Source: Dactylosporangium sp040605635
Lineage (GTDB): Bacteria; Actinomycetota; Actinomycetes; Mycobacteriales; Micromonosporaceae
DNA: 64,000 bases
Reading direction: 5' to 3'
Assembly: GCF_040605635.1 (NCBI RefSeq)
Contig: NZ_JBEXDG010000009.1
Span: forward strand, 62,001-126,000
The notes under the pieces are model-generated. The model was not told where the DNA came from. It was given only the letters and a program-made list of their open reading frames with translations, and ran no database searches. Numbering within the stretch: position 1 is the first letter of the stretch; every line of letters begins with the position of its first letter. Made by a program: the position numbers and the translations under genes. This document shows, one piece after another, positions 34,454 through 42,100 of the stretch.

Positions 34454-34520
34454 CATTCATTGCGAGGCTCATCCCGTACGACGCGCAGGACGTCGGAGAC
34501 GAGCGAGTGGAGATGTGGCA

Positions 34521-34916
34521 GTGGAACGTACGGCGGTCAACCCGTGGACGTGGTCGGTGGAGCTGGGTTTCAACCAGGGTGAGGTCGTCTCCGGGCAGAC
34601 CCGGACCCTGTACTGCTCGGGGCAGACGTCGACGGGCGGCGACGGCAGACCCCGGCACGACGGTGACATGGCCGCGCAGCTGGCGTTGAGCCTCGACAAC
34701 CTGGAGGCGGTGCTCGGCAAGGCCGGCATGTCCCTGGCGAACCTGGTCCGGCTCAACGTCTACACCACCGACGTCGACCAGCTGTTCCCGCAGTACGGCG
34801 TGCTGGCGGCGCGGCTGGGTGCGGCAGGGGTGGCGCCGGCCACGACGATGCTCGGCGTGACGCGGCTGGCGATCCCCGGGCAGCTGGTCGAGCTCGAGGG
34901 CACCGCCGTCGCCTGA
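34521..34916 (+). CDS. RidA/YjgF-family protein
   Basis: 131 aa, normal for the family. Signature elements include YCSGQTSTGGDG, a central KAGMSLANLVRLNVYTTDVD segment and the C-terminal PGQLVELEGTAVA, where the RidA active site usually has an Arg (here in GVTRLAIPG). RidA trimers hydrolyse reactive enamines/imines formed from amino acids, but many relatives have other roles. GTG 34521 chosen because it stands 8 bases after GGAG; another GTG at 34515 is possible. Divergent from the WYL regulator. A strong hairpin terminator follows. Confidence 0.88.
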   Translation: MERTAVNPWTWSVELGFNQGEVVSGQTRTLYCSGQTSTGGDGRPRHDGDMAAQLALSLDNLEAVLGKAGMSLANLVRLNVYTTDVDQLFPQYGVLAARLGAAGVAPATTMLGVTRLAIPGQLVELEGTAVA

Positions 34917-34935
34917 CAACGGCCTGACCACCCAC

Positions 34936-34968
34936 GCTGCTCGTGCCGGGCCGACCGGCACGAGCAGC
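34936..34968. terminator. Bidirectional hairpin terminator
   Basis: GCTGCTCGTGCCG (34936-34948) and CGGCACGAGCAGC (34956-34968) form a perfect 13-bp stem with a 7-base loop. It serves the convergent RidA and TetR genes. Confidence 0.85.
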
Positions 34969-35012
34969 CGGCCGCGGCTGGTCATCGAGCCAGGCGGGGC
35001 GCCCCAGCCGCA

Positions 35013-35636
35013 CTACCGCCCTTCCGGTCCCGTGACCGCCCGGACCGCTGTGCCGGCGCGGAGGGCGGTGAGGGACAGGTCGAGGGCCGCTTCGAGATGG
35101 TCGGTGCGGCCGGTGGCGAGCAGGAGCAGGACGCCGCCCTGGATGCCGGCGAGCACGGCCGCGGCGGTGCGGCCGGCGTCCACGACGGCCGGGACGTCGC
35201 CGGTGGTCTGCAGATGGCGGATGCCGTCGGCGATCGCCGTCTGCCAGTGGTGCATCAGGCCGGTGACGATGGCCTGCGCCGCCGGGGTACGCCGGCCGAC
35301 GTGGCCGAGCAGGATGTTGAGCGGGCACTGGGTGCCCTGCTCGCGGTAGCGGGCGACCAGCCGGTCGCGCCACTGCTCCCACGCCGGCCAGGAGGTCAGG
35401 TCGCCGAGCATCGGCTGCTGGTCGGCGAGGACCCTGTCGGCCTCGTGCTGGGCGACGGCGAGCAGCAGCGCCTCCTTGCCGGACGGGAAGTAGTGGAAGA
35501 GCTGGCTCTTGCTGGTGCGGGTGCGGGCCAGCACGTCCTCGAGGCGGACCTCGTCGACGCCGCGTTCGCGGATCTCCGCGGCGGCACCGGCGACGATCCG
35601 CGCCCGGGTCTGCGCGCCCTTGCTCGTCAGCGTCAT
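35013..35636 (-). CDS. TetR-family regulator
   Basis: 207 aa. N-terminal helix-turn-helix (LEDVLARTRTSKSQLFHYFPSGKEALLLAV, about 33-62) and a helical ligand domain with a CPLN segment (about 108) often seen in TetR proteins controlling reductases. Its ATG overlaps the stop of a 19-codon upstream frame. The aldo-keto reductase gene upstream on the same strand carries a good palindrome in its promoter (36945-36960) and is the likely target. It could also be the protein that binds the palindrome at 5536, but nothing in the sequence shows that. Confidence 0.92.
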   Translation of the reverse strand: MTLTSKGAQTRARIVAGAAAEIRERGVDEVRLEDVLARTRTSKSQLFHYFPSGKEALLLAVAQHEADRVLADQQPMLGDLTSWPAWEQWRDRLVARYREQGTQCPLNILLGHVGRRTPAAQAIVTGLMHHWQTAIADGIRHLQTTGDVPAVVDAGRTAAAVLAGIQGGVLLLLATGRTDHLEAALDLSLTALRAGTAVRAVTGPEGR

Positions 35637-35692
35637 GCGGGACCGACGTCCGCGACCCGCGGCAGCGCGATCGCTGCCTTGTGGCCGACCAT
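35633..35692 (-). CDS. 19-codon upstream frame coupled to TetR gene
   Basis: ATG 35692 follows a strong GGAAGGAG and opens a 19-residue peptide (MVGHKAAIALPRVADVGPA) whose TGA overlaps the TetR ATG (ATGA). The TetR gene itself has no good site, so its translation probably depends on this leader. It may be a true leader peptide or the remains of a longer deleted gene. Confidence 0.45.
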   Translation of the reverse strand: MVGHKAAIALPRVADVGPA

Positions 35693-35804
35693 TGTCTGCT
35701 CCTTCCGGGTGGTACCCCCGTGATGCCCCGTGGGATCCGCTGGCGGCGCTCGCGCGCGGACCCCGGGACCGCCCCCAGGGTAGGTTCCCCGCGGGCGCCC
35801 CGGG

Positions 35805-36878
35805 TCACGCGCCGTTGAACACGGGTGGCGCGTAGCCGGCGGGCTTGTCGCCGATGCCGAGACCGGGGCTGACGATCCACGACTGGTACCGCGGCGTGAA
35901 CATCGCGTACGGCGGGACCAGTGACAGCTCACCTGCCTCGTCCAGCAGTTGCCGCAACGACCCGGGGAGCTCGAAGTCGAGCGCGGCCAGGTTGTCGTCG
36001 AGCTGCCCGACACTGCTCGCGCCGATGACCGCCGACGCGACACCCGGCCGGTTGACCACCCAGTTGACGGCGACCTGCGCCATGCTGCGCCCCAGCTCCC
36101 CGGCGACGCGTCCGAGCGCGTCGATCACCTTCCAGTCGGCGTCCTTGGCGGCACTGTCGGCGAGCCGGCCCTCGCCGGTCAGGCCGCCCTCGCCGCGCCG
36201 GTACTTGCCGGTGAGCAGGCCGCCGCCGATCGGGCTCCACGCGGTGATGCCCATGCCGAGCGCCTGCGCCATCGGCAGGTACTCGGGTTCGATGCCGCGG
36301 GCGATCAGCGAGTACGGCAGCTGCACCGTGACCATCGGGGTGAGCGCGTGCGCCTCCGCGTAGCTCTGCGCCCGGGCCGCGTACCAGGCGGGCACGTCGG
36401 ACAGCCCGGCGTAGCGGATCTTTCCGGCGCGGACCAGGTCGTCGAACGTCCGCACGACCTCTTCGACCGGGGTGATCCGGTCCCACGTGTGCAGCAGGTA
36501 CAGGTCGAGGTGGTCGGTGCCGAGCCGCCGCAGCGACGCCTCCAGCGCGCGGATCATGTGTTTGCGCCCGTTGCCGCCGGCGTTGGGGTCGGTGGGGTCG
36601 ACGGTGTTGGTGAACTTGCTGGTCAGCACGAGCCGGTCGCGGACGCCGGCGGCGGCGATCAGCCGGCCGAGGATGCGTTCGCTCTCACCGGCGGTGTAGA
36701 AGTCGGCGGTGTCGACGAAGTTGCCGCCCGATTCGACGTATCGGCGGAAGATCGGCTCGGCCTGCTCGGCGGTCCTGCCGTACGCGGCGTGGAAGCCGCC
36801 GACGCCGAAGTTCATGGTGCCGAGCGCCAGCCGGCTGACCCGGAGCCCCGACCGGCCGAGCAGGTAGTAGTGGTGCAT
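35805..36878 (-). CDS. Aldo/keto reductase
   Basis: 357 aa. AKR barrel with the catalytic tetrad region: GGNFVDTADFYTAGESERILG (Asp and Tyr), Lys in VLTSKF and His in YLLHTWD. A NADPH-binding tail is seen in VIGASSVGQLDDNLAAL. It reduces aldehydes or ketones with NADPH; the substrate is unknown. ATG 36878 gives the family N-terminus (YYLLGRSGLRVSRLALGTMNFG). The frame stays open upstream into a histidine-kinase remnant, which is a fusion artefact of the deletion there. Promoter palindrome at 36945-36960. Confidence 0.92.
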   Translation of the reverse strand: MHHYYLLGRSGLRVSRLALGTMNFGVGGFHAAYGRTAEQAEPIFRRYVESGGNFVDTADFYTAGESERILGRLIAAAGVRDRLVLTSKFTNTVDPTDPNAGGNGRKHMIRALEASLRRLGTDHLDLYLLHTWDRITPVEEVVRTFDDLVRAGKIRYAGLSDVPAWYAARAQSYAEAHALTPMVTVQLPYSLIARGIEPEYLPMAQALGMGITAWSPIGGGLLTGKYRRGEGGLTGEGRLADSAAKDADWKVIDALGRVAGELGRSMAQVAVNWVVNRPGVASAVIGASSVGQLDDNLAALDFELPGSLRQLLDEAGELSLVPPYAMFTPRYQSWIVSPGLGIGDKPAGYAPPVFNGA

Positions 36879-36944
36879 GATGCGGTCCTCTCGGGTGCGG
36901 GCGGCCAGGACCGGCCGCCGCCACCGACTGTGCCGCGAGAAAAA

Positions 36945-36960
36945 TGGACCTACCAGTCCA
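36945..36960. promoter_or_regulatory. Palindromic operator of the aldo/keto reductase gene
   Basis: TGGACCTACCAGTCCA has arms TGGAC and GTCCA around a 6-bp centre, 67 bp upstream of the reductase ATG. The form fits a TetR operator, and the TetR gene at 35013 is the nearest candidate. Confidence 0.6.
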
Positions 36961-37160
36961 GAAGTGGCGGCCTCCAGGTCGACGGTGAAGACCGAGCCGC
37001 CGCCGGGGTTCGGCTGGTGGGTGACGTCACCGTGGTTGGCCTGGGCGAGGTTGCGCACGATGTACAGGCCGAGCCCGGTGCCCTTGACCTTGCTGGCGTC
37101 GCGGTCGGCGCGGGTCAGCCGCTCGAACAGGCGGCGCCGGAACTCCTCCGGGACGCCCGG
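36958..37160 (-). pseudogene. Remnant of a sensor histidine kinase (C-terminal ATPase end)
   Basis: Downstream of a TAG (37163-37161) the minus strand encodes a clear kinase end: EEFRRRLFERLTRADRDASK, then the G2 box GTGLGLYIVRNLAQANHG and the closing strands PGGGSVFTVDLEA. The N-terminal sensor, dimerisation box and N-box are missing, and no start remains. The fragment runs on without a stop into the promoter and frame of the aldo/keto reductase. A deletion has therefore removed most of a kinase gene. The 396-bp gap 36879-37274 otherwise holds only the operator and non-coding sequence. Confidence 0.8.
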
Positions 37161-37274
37161 CTAGCTGAGCGGGCAGCCGCACCGCAACGAGTGCGCGGCG
37201 GCCTGCCGGTGCATCGCGACGGAGAACGCGACCGGGGGCACGGTGCCCGCGGCCGCTCGCCTACATCCTCACGG

Positions 37275-38243
37275 TCAACGCAGTTGCGGCAGGAAGCGGT
37301 GCCGGGCGAGCGCCGCTGTCGTCTCCGCCGCGAGCGCGCCGACGAACGCGGTGATCGCGAGGATGACGACCCAGGCCCAGATCCGGTAGCCCGGCGGGTG
37401 CGCGTAGGCGACCCAGTGCAGCGCGAAGGTGGCGACGGCCGCGTAGGGGAAGGCGAAGGCCCAGAATCCGGAGCTGAAGTGCAGCCGGCGGTACACGCCG
37501 ATGAGCCGGAGCTGGACGATGACCGTCAGCAGCGAGAAGCCGGCGAGCCCGAGGGCGACGGCGTCGACCTTGCCGTGGTTGACGGCCAGGTACGCCAGGC
37601 CGGCGAGGGCGGGCGGGGCCGCCTGGATCGCCAGGGTGGGTTGCAGCTGCGGGGGGAGCGGGGGGCGGAAACACAGCCTGGCCAGCACGATCGACTCGAT
37701 GACGAGCCACGACACGAGTCCGAGGCCGAAGAGCACCCGGGCGGGGCCTGACCAGCCGGCGAGGGCCGCGCCGATGGTCGCGATGAGCCCCCCGGCGACG
37801 GCGGGCAGCACGTATCCGGGGTGCAGCTTGTCCAGGTCGAGGCCGCCGGCGATCCACTGGCCGGTCAGCCACCCGGCCAGCACGATCGTGACGATGGCGA
37901 ACACCCCGAAGAGCCACTGACCCGCCGCGCGTTCGTGCCGCATCAGCCCGATGGCCAGCAGCATGCCGACGATCGGGATCAACGCGACGAACGGTCCCAG
38001 CGCCGGGTGGGACAGCTCGGCGGTCCAGCCGCCCGGTCGCCGCGGCACCTGCATGACGTACCCGGCGAGGAGCGTCAGCCACACCGCGGCCGCCAGCACG
38101 CACAGGATGTCGGAGACGAGCGCGGGCGCGAACCGCAGCACCGCGGCGTATCCCCAGCAGCCGGCCAGGCCGGTCAGGCCGTATGCGATGCCGAACAGAT
38201 TCGGCGTGATCCCGACGCCTGGCTCACTCGTCCGTGCGTTCAC
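37275..38243 (-). CDS. TDT/SLAC1-family transporter (TehA-like)
   Basis: 322 aa with ten predicted membrane helices, the first at GIAYGLTGLAGCWGYAAVLRF and the last at VVILAITAFVGALAAE. The spacing and the aromatic-rich SSGFWAFAFPYAAVATFALHW region match the tellurite-resistance/dicarboxylate transporter family (TehA, Mae1, SLAC1), which conducts anions through a five-fold pore. Start is GTG 38243. Neighbours give no substrate clue. Upstream, 38244-38451 contains no gene I can support. Confidence 0.85.
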   Translation of the reverse strand: MNARTSEPGVGITPNLFGIAYGLTGLAGCWGYAAVLRFAPALVSDILCVLAAAVWLTLLAGYVMQVPRRPGGWTAELSHPALGPFVALIPIVGMLLAIGLMRHERAAGQWLFGVFAIVTIVLAGWLTGQWIAGGLDLDKLHPGYVLPAVAGGLIATIGAALAGWSGPARVLFGLGLVSWLVIESIVLARLCFRPPLPPQLQPTLAIQAAPPALAGLAYLAVNHGKVDAVALGLAGFSLLTVIVQLRLIGVYRRLHFSSGFWAFAFPYAAVATFALHWVAYAHPPGYRIWAWVVILAITAFVGALAAETTAALARHRFLPQLR

Positions 38244-38451
38244 CGCGGCACGCTACCCGGCGATCCAGCGGTTATGCCGCGGGTGCGGCCCGGCACGATC
38301 TTTCGTGTTCGGGCGGCGCCGCCGTGCCGACGCCATACGCTGGAGGACGGTGAGCGTGCGACGGCGCGCCCATGGTGTGCGGACCATGGGCGCCTTTGGC
38401 GGGCTCTTCGGTGGGCGTGGGCGCACGACGGGCGTGGCCGCCGCGGTCACG

Positions 38452-38802
38452 TCACCAGTTGTGGGCAAGGCCCACCGCGAGGGTGGCGACCACCGTCACG
38501 GAGAACACCGCCCATCCGACGAGGTCGCGCGACCCGACCCGCAGGTGCGCGACGAGGGCCCCGATGAAGTACAGCACCAGCCCGGCCGCCGCGATCGTCC
38601 CGACCACCGGCACCGCGAACCCCGCGAGCAGCCCCAGCGACCCCGCGGCCAGCAGCGCCCCCAGCACCGGCACGAACTTCCGCGGGATCCGCTTCAGGTC
38701 GGCCTGCGCCTTCGGGTATTCGTGGCCGATGAGGTACGTGACGGCGGCGCTCCCCGTGAGGAACGCGGCCACGATCGTGAGCGTGACATAAGCAGCAGAC
38801 AT
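38452..38802 (-). CDS. DoxX-like four-helix membrane protein
   Basis: 116 aa with four helices: VTLTIVAAFLTGSAAVTYL, PVLGALLAAGSLGLLAGF, VGTIAAAGLVLYFIGALVAHL and DLVGWAVFSVTVVATLAVGL. Size and the central Gly/Ala-rich helices fit the DoxX_2 family of small membrane proteins, some tied to quinone or thiol redox. It lies 88 bp downstream of the GlnR-like regulator on the same strand, so it may be one of its targets; I see no direct proof. Confidence 0.75.
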   Translation of the reverse strand: MSAAYVTLTIVAAFLTGSAAVTYLIGHEYPKAQADLKRIPRKFVPVLGALLAAGSLGLLAGFAVPVVGTIAAAGLVLYFIGALVAHLRVGSRDLVGWAVFSVTVVATLAVGLAHNW

Positions 38803-38890
38803 GCGTCCAAGGACGCCCGCCGTCCCCGGAACGTGACACCCGCCGATGTGACCTGCCCCACTGGGCTGCCCTGGATCCGGCCGGGCCGGC

Positions 38891-39631
38891 TCACGCGCGC
38901 TGCAGGACCGCCTCGGCCTGCAGGACCACGGGCTCGAGCTCGGTCTCGGTCCTGGTCGGCAGCACCATCGTGTAGCCGACCTGCCGCACGGTGCCGATCA
39001 TCGACTCGTACTCGCTGCCGAGTTTCGCCCGCAGCCGCCGCACGTGCACGTCCACGGTCCGGTGGCCGCCGAAGTAGTCGTACCCCCACACCTCGCGCAA
39101 CAACTGGTCGCGGGTGTAGACCCGGCCGGGGTGCTGGGCCAGGAACCGCAGCAGCTCGAACTCCTTGTAGGTCAGGTTCAGCGCCCGGCCTTTGAGCTTC
39201 GCGGCGTACGTGTCGGGGTCGATGCTCAGCGCGCCCGCGGTGATCTGGCTGTTCGCGGCCCGGACGGCGGCCTTCGCCGCCTGCGTGGCCAGCCGCAGCC
39301 GTGCCTCCACCTCCGTCGGCCCGGCACCCGCCAGGATCACGTCGTCGATGCCCCAGTCCGCGGCGACCGCCACGAGCCCCGACTCCTCGACCACGGCGAG
39401 CACTGGCGTGCGCAACCCGCTCGCCCGCAACGTCCGGCAGAAGCCGCGCGCCTCGGCCAACTGCCGCCGCGCGTCCACGAGCACCACGTCGGGCTCCGCC
39501 CCGGACGCGCACTCCCGCACGTCGAACCCGGCCACCCGCCGCGTGTGCGCCAACAGGTCCAATGCCGGCAACACCCGCGCCGCGGGCACGAGCACCGGCT
39601 GCGTCACCGCGGTCACCACCAGGATCTCCAC
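38891..39631 (-). CDS. GlnR-like orphan winged-helix regulator
   Basis: 246 aa. An atypical receiver domain (VAADWGIDDVILAGAGPTEVEARLRLAT, lacking a full phosphorylation pocket) precedes an OmpR-type winged helix with LTYKEFELLRFLAQHPGRV and EVWGYDYFGGHRTVDVHVRRLRAKLG. This is the architecture and much of the conserved sequence of actinomycete GlnR, the nitrogen regulator, which works as an unphosphorylated dimer with no kinase. It could be GlnR itself or a paralogue; no nitrogen genes are nearby. GTG 39631 is chosen to match the family start (ILVVTAVTQPVLVPAARVLPAL). Confidence 0.87.
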   Translation of the reverse strand: MEILVVTAVTQPVLVPAARVLPALDLLAHTRRVAGFDVRECASGAEPDVVLVDARRQLAEARGFCRTLRASGLRTPVLAVVEESGLVAVAADWGIDDVILAGAGPTEVEARLRLATQAAKAAVRAANSQITAGALSIDPDTYAAKLKGRALNLTYKEFELLRFLAQHPGRVYTRDQLLREVWGYDYFGGHRTVDVHVRRLRAKLGSEYESMIGTVRQVGYTMVLPTRTETELEPVVLQAEAVLQRA

Positions 39632-39758
39632 ACCGCGCAGCGTCCACCCCGAATGTTTCCGCTTCCGTCCTCCGCCATTACACGCGGCGCACGGATGGGC
39701 CGGTGCCGGGTCGGTCGCCACCAGCGTGGACCGGCACGCTGGTGGCACCCTGCCGACG

Positions 39759-40889
39759 TCAGGTGAGCGTGCAGGTGACCGCCGGGGCGGGGTTGGTGGT
39801 GTTGTTCCAGCTCGCCAGGAAGCCGAACGACGTCGACCCGGACTGCGGCAGGCCGCCGTTGTACGAGACGTTGCGCGCGGTCACGGTCGACCCGGTCTGG
39901 GTGACGGAGGCGTTCCATGCCTGGCTGATCTGCTGCCCGCCGGTGAAGCCGAGCGTGACCGTCCAGCCGGAGGACGCGACCGCCGAGGTGTTGCGCACGG
40001 TGACCTCACCCTGGAACGCCCCGCCCCACTGCGAGGTGATCCGGTACTCAGCGGTGCACCGGGCCCCCGCGGACGGGGACACGGACCGGGACGGCGACGG
40101 GGACACGGACCGGGACGGCGACGGTGTCACGGACCGGGACGCGGAGGGAGAGGCCGAGGCGGTGGGGGTCACGCCGTCCAGCACCCGCGTGACCACGGGA
40201 AACCACCGGTCCGCCATCTTCTGGAAGCCGGCGTCGTTGGGATGCACGCCGTCGCCCGTGTCGGTTGCCGCATCGAAGCCCGTCCAAAGGTCTGCGACGA
40301 CGACCGGGGACTGCGCCGTCGTCAGGCCCGCCGCCCAGCCCGGCAGCGCCGAGTTCAGCGCCACCACGTCCGCCGGGCAGGTCGCGCACGCGCCGGCGCT
40401 CATCGGGATGATCTGCGCGACGATCACCTTCACGGCCGGGTTCTGCGCCCGCATCTGCCCGACCAGTTTCGTGAACGCTGTCAGTTTCGTCGCCGTCGGG
40501 ATGTACCCGCCCCACATGTCGTTCGTGCCCAGATGCATCAGTACGACATCCGGACGGGCCGCGGCGAGCCATGGCGGCAGCTGATTGTTGTCGGCGATCC
40601 CGGTCGCCGAGAACCCACCGTGCCCCTCGTGGTCGAAGTCGTAGGCGTACCCGGGATTGCAACCGCCGCCGTCGGACACCCCGCCGACGAAATCGATGTT
40701 CGTATACCCGCTGGTCTGCAGCCGCTGCCACAACTTGGCGCGCCAGCATCCCGGCCCGGCGGTGATGGAATCGCCCAACGGCATGATCCGCACCGGCGCC
40801 GCCGCCGAAGCGGCCGGCCCTGCCACGACGAAGGAAGCCGCGACGATGAGGGCGGCGAGGGTGGCGTACAACATGGAACGCGAAGACAT
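39759..40889 (-). CDS. Secreted SGNH/GDSL esterase with C-terminal CBM2
   Basis: 376 aa. Signal peptide 1-30 (ALIVAASFVVAGPAASAAA), then an SGNH hydrolase domain with Ser in MPLGDSITAG, Asn in HLGTNDMWG and the Asp/His pair in DGVHPNDAG. A Ser/Pro/Arg linker of repeating SPSPSRSV units joins it to a CBM2 cellulose-binding domain (CTAEYRITSQWGGAFQGEVTV, NAWNASVTQTGS-type strands, with the typical paired Cys). It resembles acetyl-xylan esterases (CE3), so removal of acetyl groups from plant xylan bound to cellulose is likely. Confidence 0.92.
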   Translation of the reverse strand: MSSRSMLYATLAALIVAASFVVAGPAASAAAPVRIMPLGDSITAGPGCWRAKLWQRLQTSGYTNIDFVGGVSDGGGCNPGYAYDFDHEGHGGFSATGIADNNQLPPWLAAARPDVVLMHLGTNDMWGGYIPTATKLTAFTKLVGQMRAQNPAVKVIVAQIIPMSAGACATCPADVVALNSALPGWAAGLTTAQSPVVVADLWTGFDAATDTGDGVHPNDAGFQKMADRWFPVVTRVLDGVTPTASASPSASRSVTPSPSRSVSPSPSRSVSPSAGARCTAEYRITSQWGGAFQGEVTVRNTSAVASSGWTVTLGFTGGQQISQAWNASVTQTGSTVTARNVSYNGGLPQSGSTSFGFLASWNNTTNPAPAVTCTLT

Positions 40890-41009
40890 GAGCGCGAACT
40901 CCTATGGGAGAGGGGCGTGCTGGGGGACTGCACCGGCCCGGCTCCCATGGCATCGTGCGGCGTCGATGCTACCGCACGGACCCGCTCGCGTTCGCTGCGG
41001 CTGCCCCGG

Positions 41010-41015
41010 TACGGT
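41010..41015 (+). promoter_or_regulatory. Leaderless -10 for 41024 gene
   Basis: TACGGT ends 8 bases before GTG 41024, and no Shine-Dalgarno lies between. Confidence 0.5.
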
Positions 41016-41023
41016 GTCGCCCC

Positions 41024-41677
41024 GTGGGCGCTCTCGGTTTGCACATCGGCTTCGCCGGCACCCCGTCCGACGCCGGCGCGCTGCTGCGCGAGGTCTGGGA
41101 CATCCTGGCGGACCGCATGTCCCGGCTGGCGGACACGTCGGCCGGCGAGGAGATCCTCTCGCACTACCTGCACTTCCAGGAGTCCGACGGCTTCGCCGAC
41201 GGCACGTGGTCCGCCGCCGCGGACGCCCTGCTGTACTCGTTCGGCGACGCGGCCGGCCTGTGCGTCGTGGAAATGCACGCCTGTCAGCACTGGGCGTCCA
41301 TGACCGTCCTGGACCGCTGGCCGGCACTGACGGAGGCCGCCACCCGCCACGGCGTGGACCTGACCCCGCCGGTGGCCGGAGACGTCGAGGAGGCGCTGCG
41401 CTCCCGCCTGGCGGGCGGCGCCGGTGAGGTCTTCTTCCACCACTTCACCGACCCGGGCCAGGAACGCCTCGGCCACACGATCGCCACCGCGACCCCCGCC
41501 GACGACCACGAGCTGCGCTTCTACGCCCTCGACGAGTCCACCCGCCCCCTGTCGGCGACGGGCGGGGACCGCGAACGCATCACTGACCTCATCACCACCG
41601 GCGTGTGCGCCTGCGACATCTGCCAGAACCTGCGCTACTTCCGCGGCCTGCCGACCGCCCGCCACCAGTACGAGTAG
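41024..41677 (+). CDS. Protein of unknown function with C-terminal CxCxxC
   Basis: 217 aa, soluble, acidic, no signal peptide. I do not recognise the family. The N-terminal half is helical (DAGALLREVWDILADRMSRLA), the middle contains a VVEMHACQHWASMTVLDRWP segment, and the C-terminus carries VCACDICQNLRYFRGLP, a cluster of three Cys that could bind a metal. GTG 41024 is supported by the leaderless -10. Upstream is the esterase gene (divergent) and downstream a convergent small gene 9 bp away. Confidence 0.72.
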   Translation: MGALGLHIGFAGTPSDAGALLREVWDILADRMSRLADTSAGEEILSHYLHFQESDGFADGTWSAAADALLYSFGDAAGLCVVEMHACQHWASMTVLDRWPALTEAATRHGVDLTPPVAGDVEEALRSRLAGGAGEVFFHHFTDPGQERLGHTIATATPADDHELRFYALDESTRPLSATGGDRERITDLITTGVCACDICQNLRYFRGLPTARHQYE

Positions 41678-41686
41678 GCCAGCTCC

Positions 41687-42004
41687 TCAGGACAGCTCGG
41701 CCACAGCGCGCCACACCGCGTCGGCCGAGTGCAGGGGCAGCAGGATCGTCGTGTCGGCGACCGGTTCGGCCAGATACCACGGCACAACCGTAGGCAACGC
41801 CAACGCCGCCAGCTCGATGTGCTCATCGCTGCCGTCCGGCTCGGCGAACTTGTGGATGAAGATGCCGACGGCTGGGTCGCCGCGCTTGATGATCAGCGGG
41901 TCCGAGCGGTGCCACCGTTCGAACTGCTCGCTTCGGTCGCCTTCCACGCCGTACGCCGTGCATGCGTTGCGTGCGCACCAAGCGGGGTGAACCTGGACGT
42001 CCAT
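41687..42004 (-). CDS. Small protein of unknown function
   Basis: 105 aa, soluble, with early Cys-x4-Cys (CARNAC) and a beta-rich middle (DPAVGIFIHKFAEPDGSD, HIELAALALPTVVPWYLA). No known family. ATG 42004. It lies between the convergent 41024 gene and the XRE regulator (97-bp gap, same strand). Small genes downstream of XRE/TPR regulators in actinomycetes are often their direct partners, as in DUF397-type pairs, but this one does not look like DUF397. Confidence 0.6.
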   Translation of the reverse strand: MDVQVHPAWCARNACTAYGVEGDRSEQFERWHRSDPLIIKRGDPAVGIFIHKFAEPDGSDEHIELAALALPTVVPWYLAEPVADTTILLPLHSADAVWRAVAELS

Positions 42005-42100
42005 TCGACACTCCTGCCACGACGCCGCGCTCTCCGCCGGGCACGGCCGTCCCGCTACCTTCCGGTATGCGGAGCGTGGCAGTGGGTAGAGTTCGTACCC

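Noticed and set aside
40075..40145. Tandem repeats in the SGNH esterase gene as a mobile or regulatory repeat
   Set aside because: They encode the Ser/Pro/Arg linker of the protein in frame and are ordinary low-complexity linker DNA.
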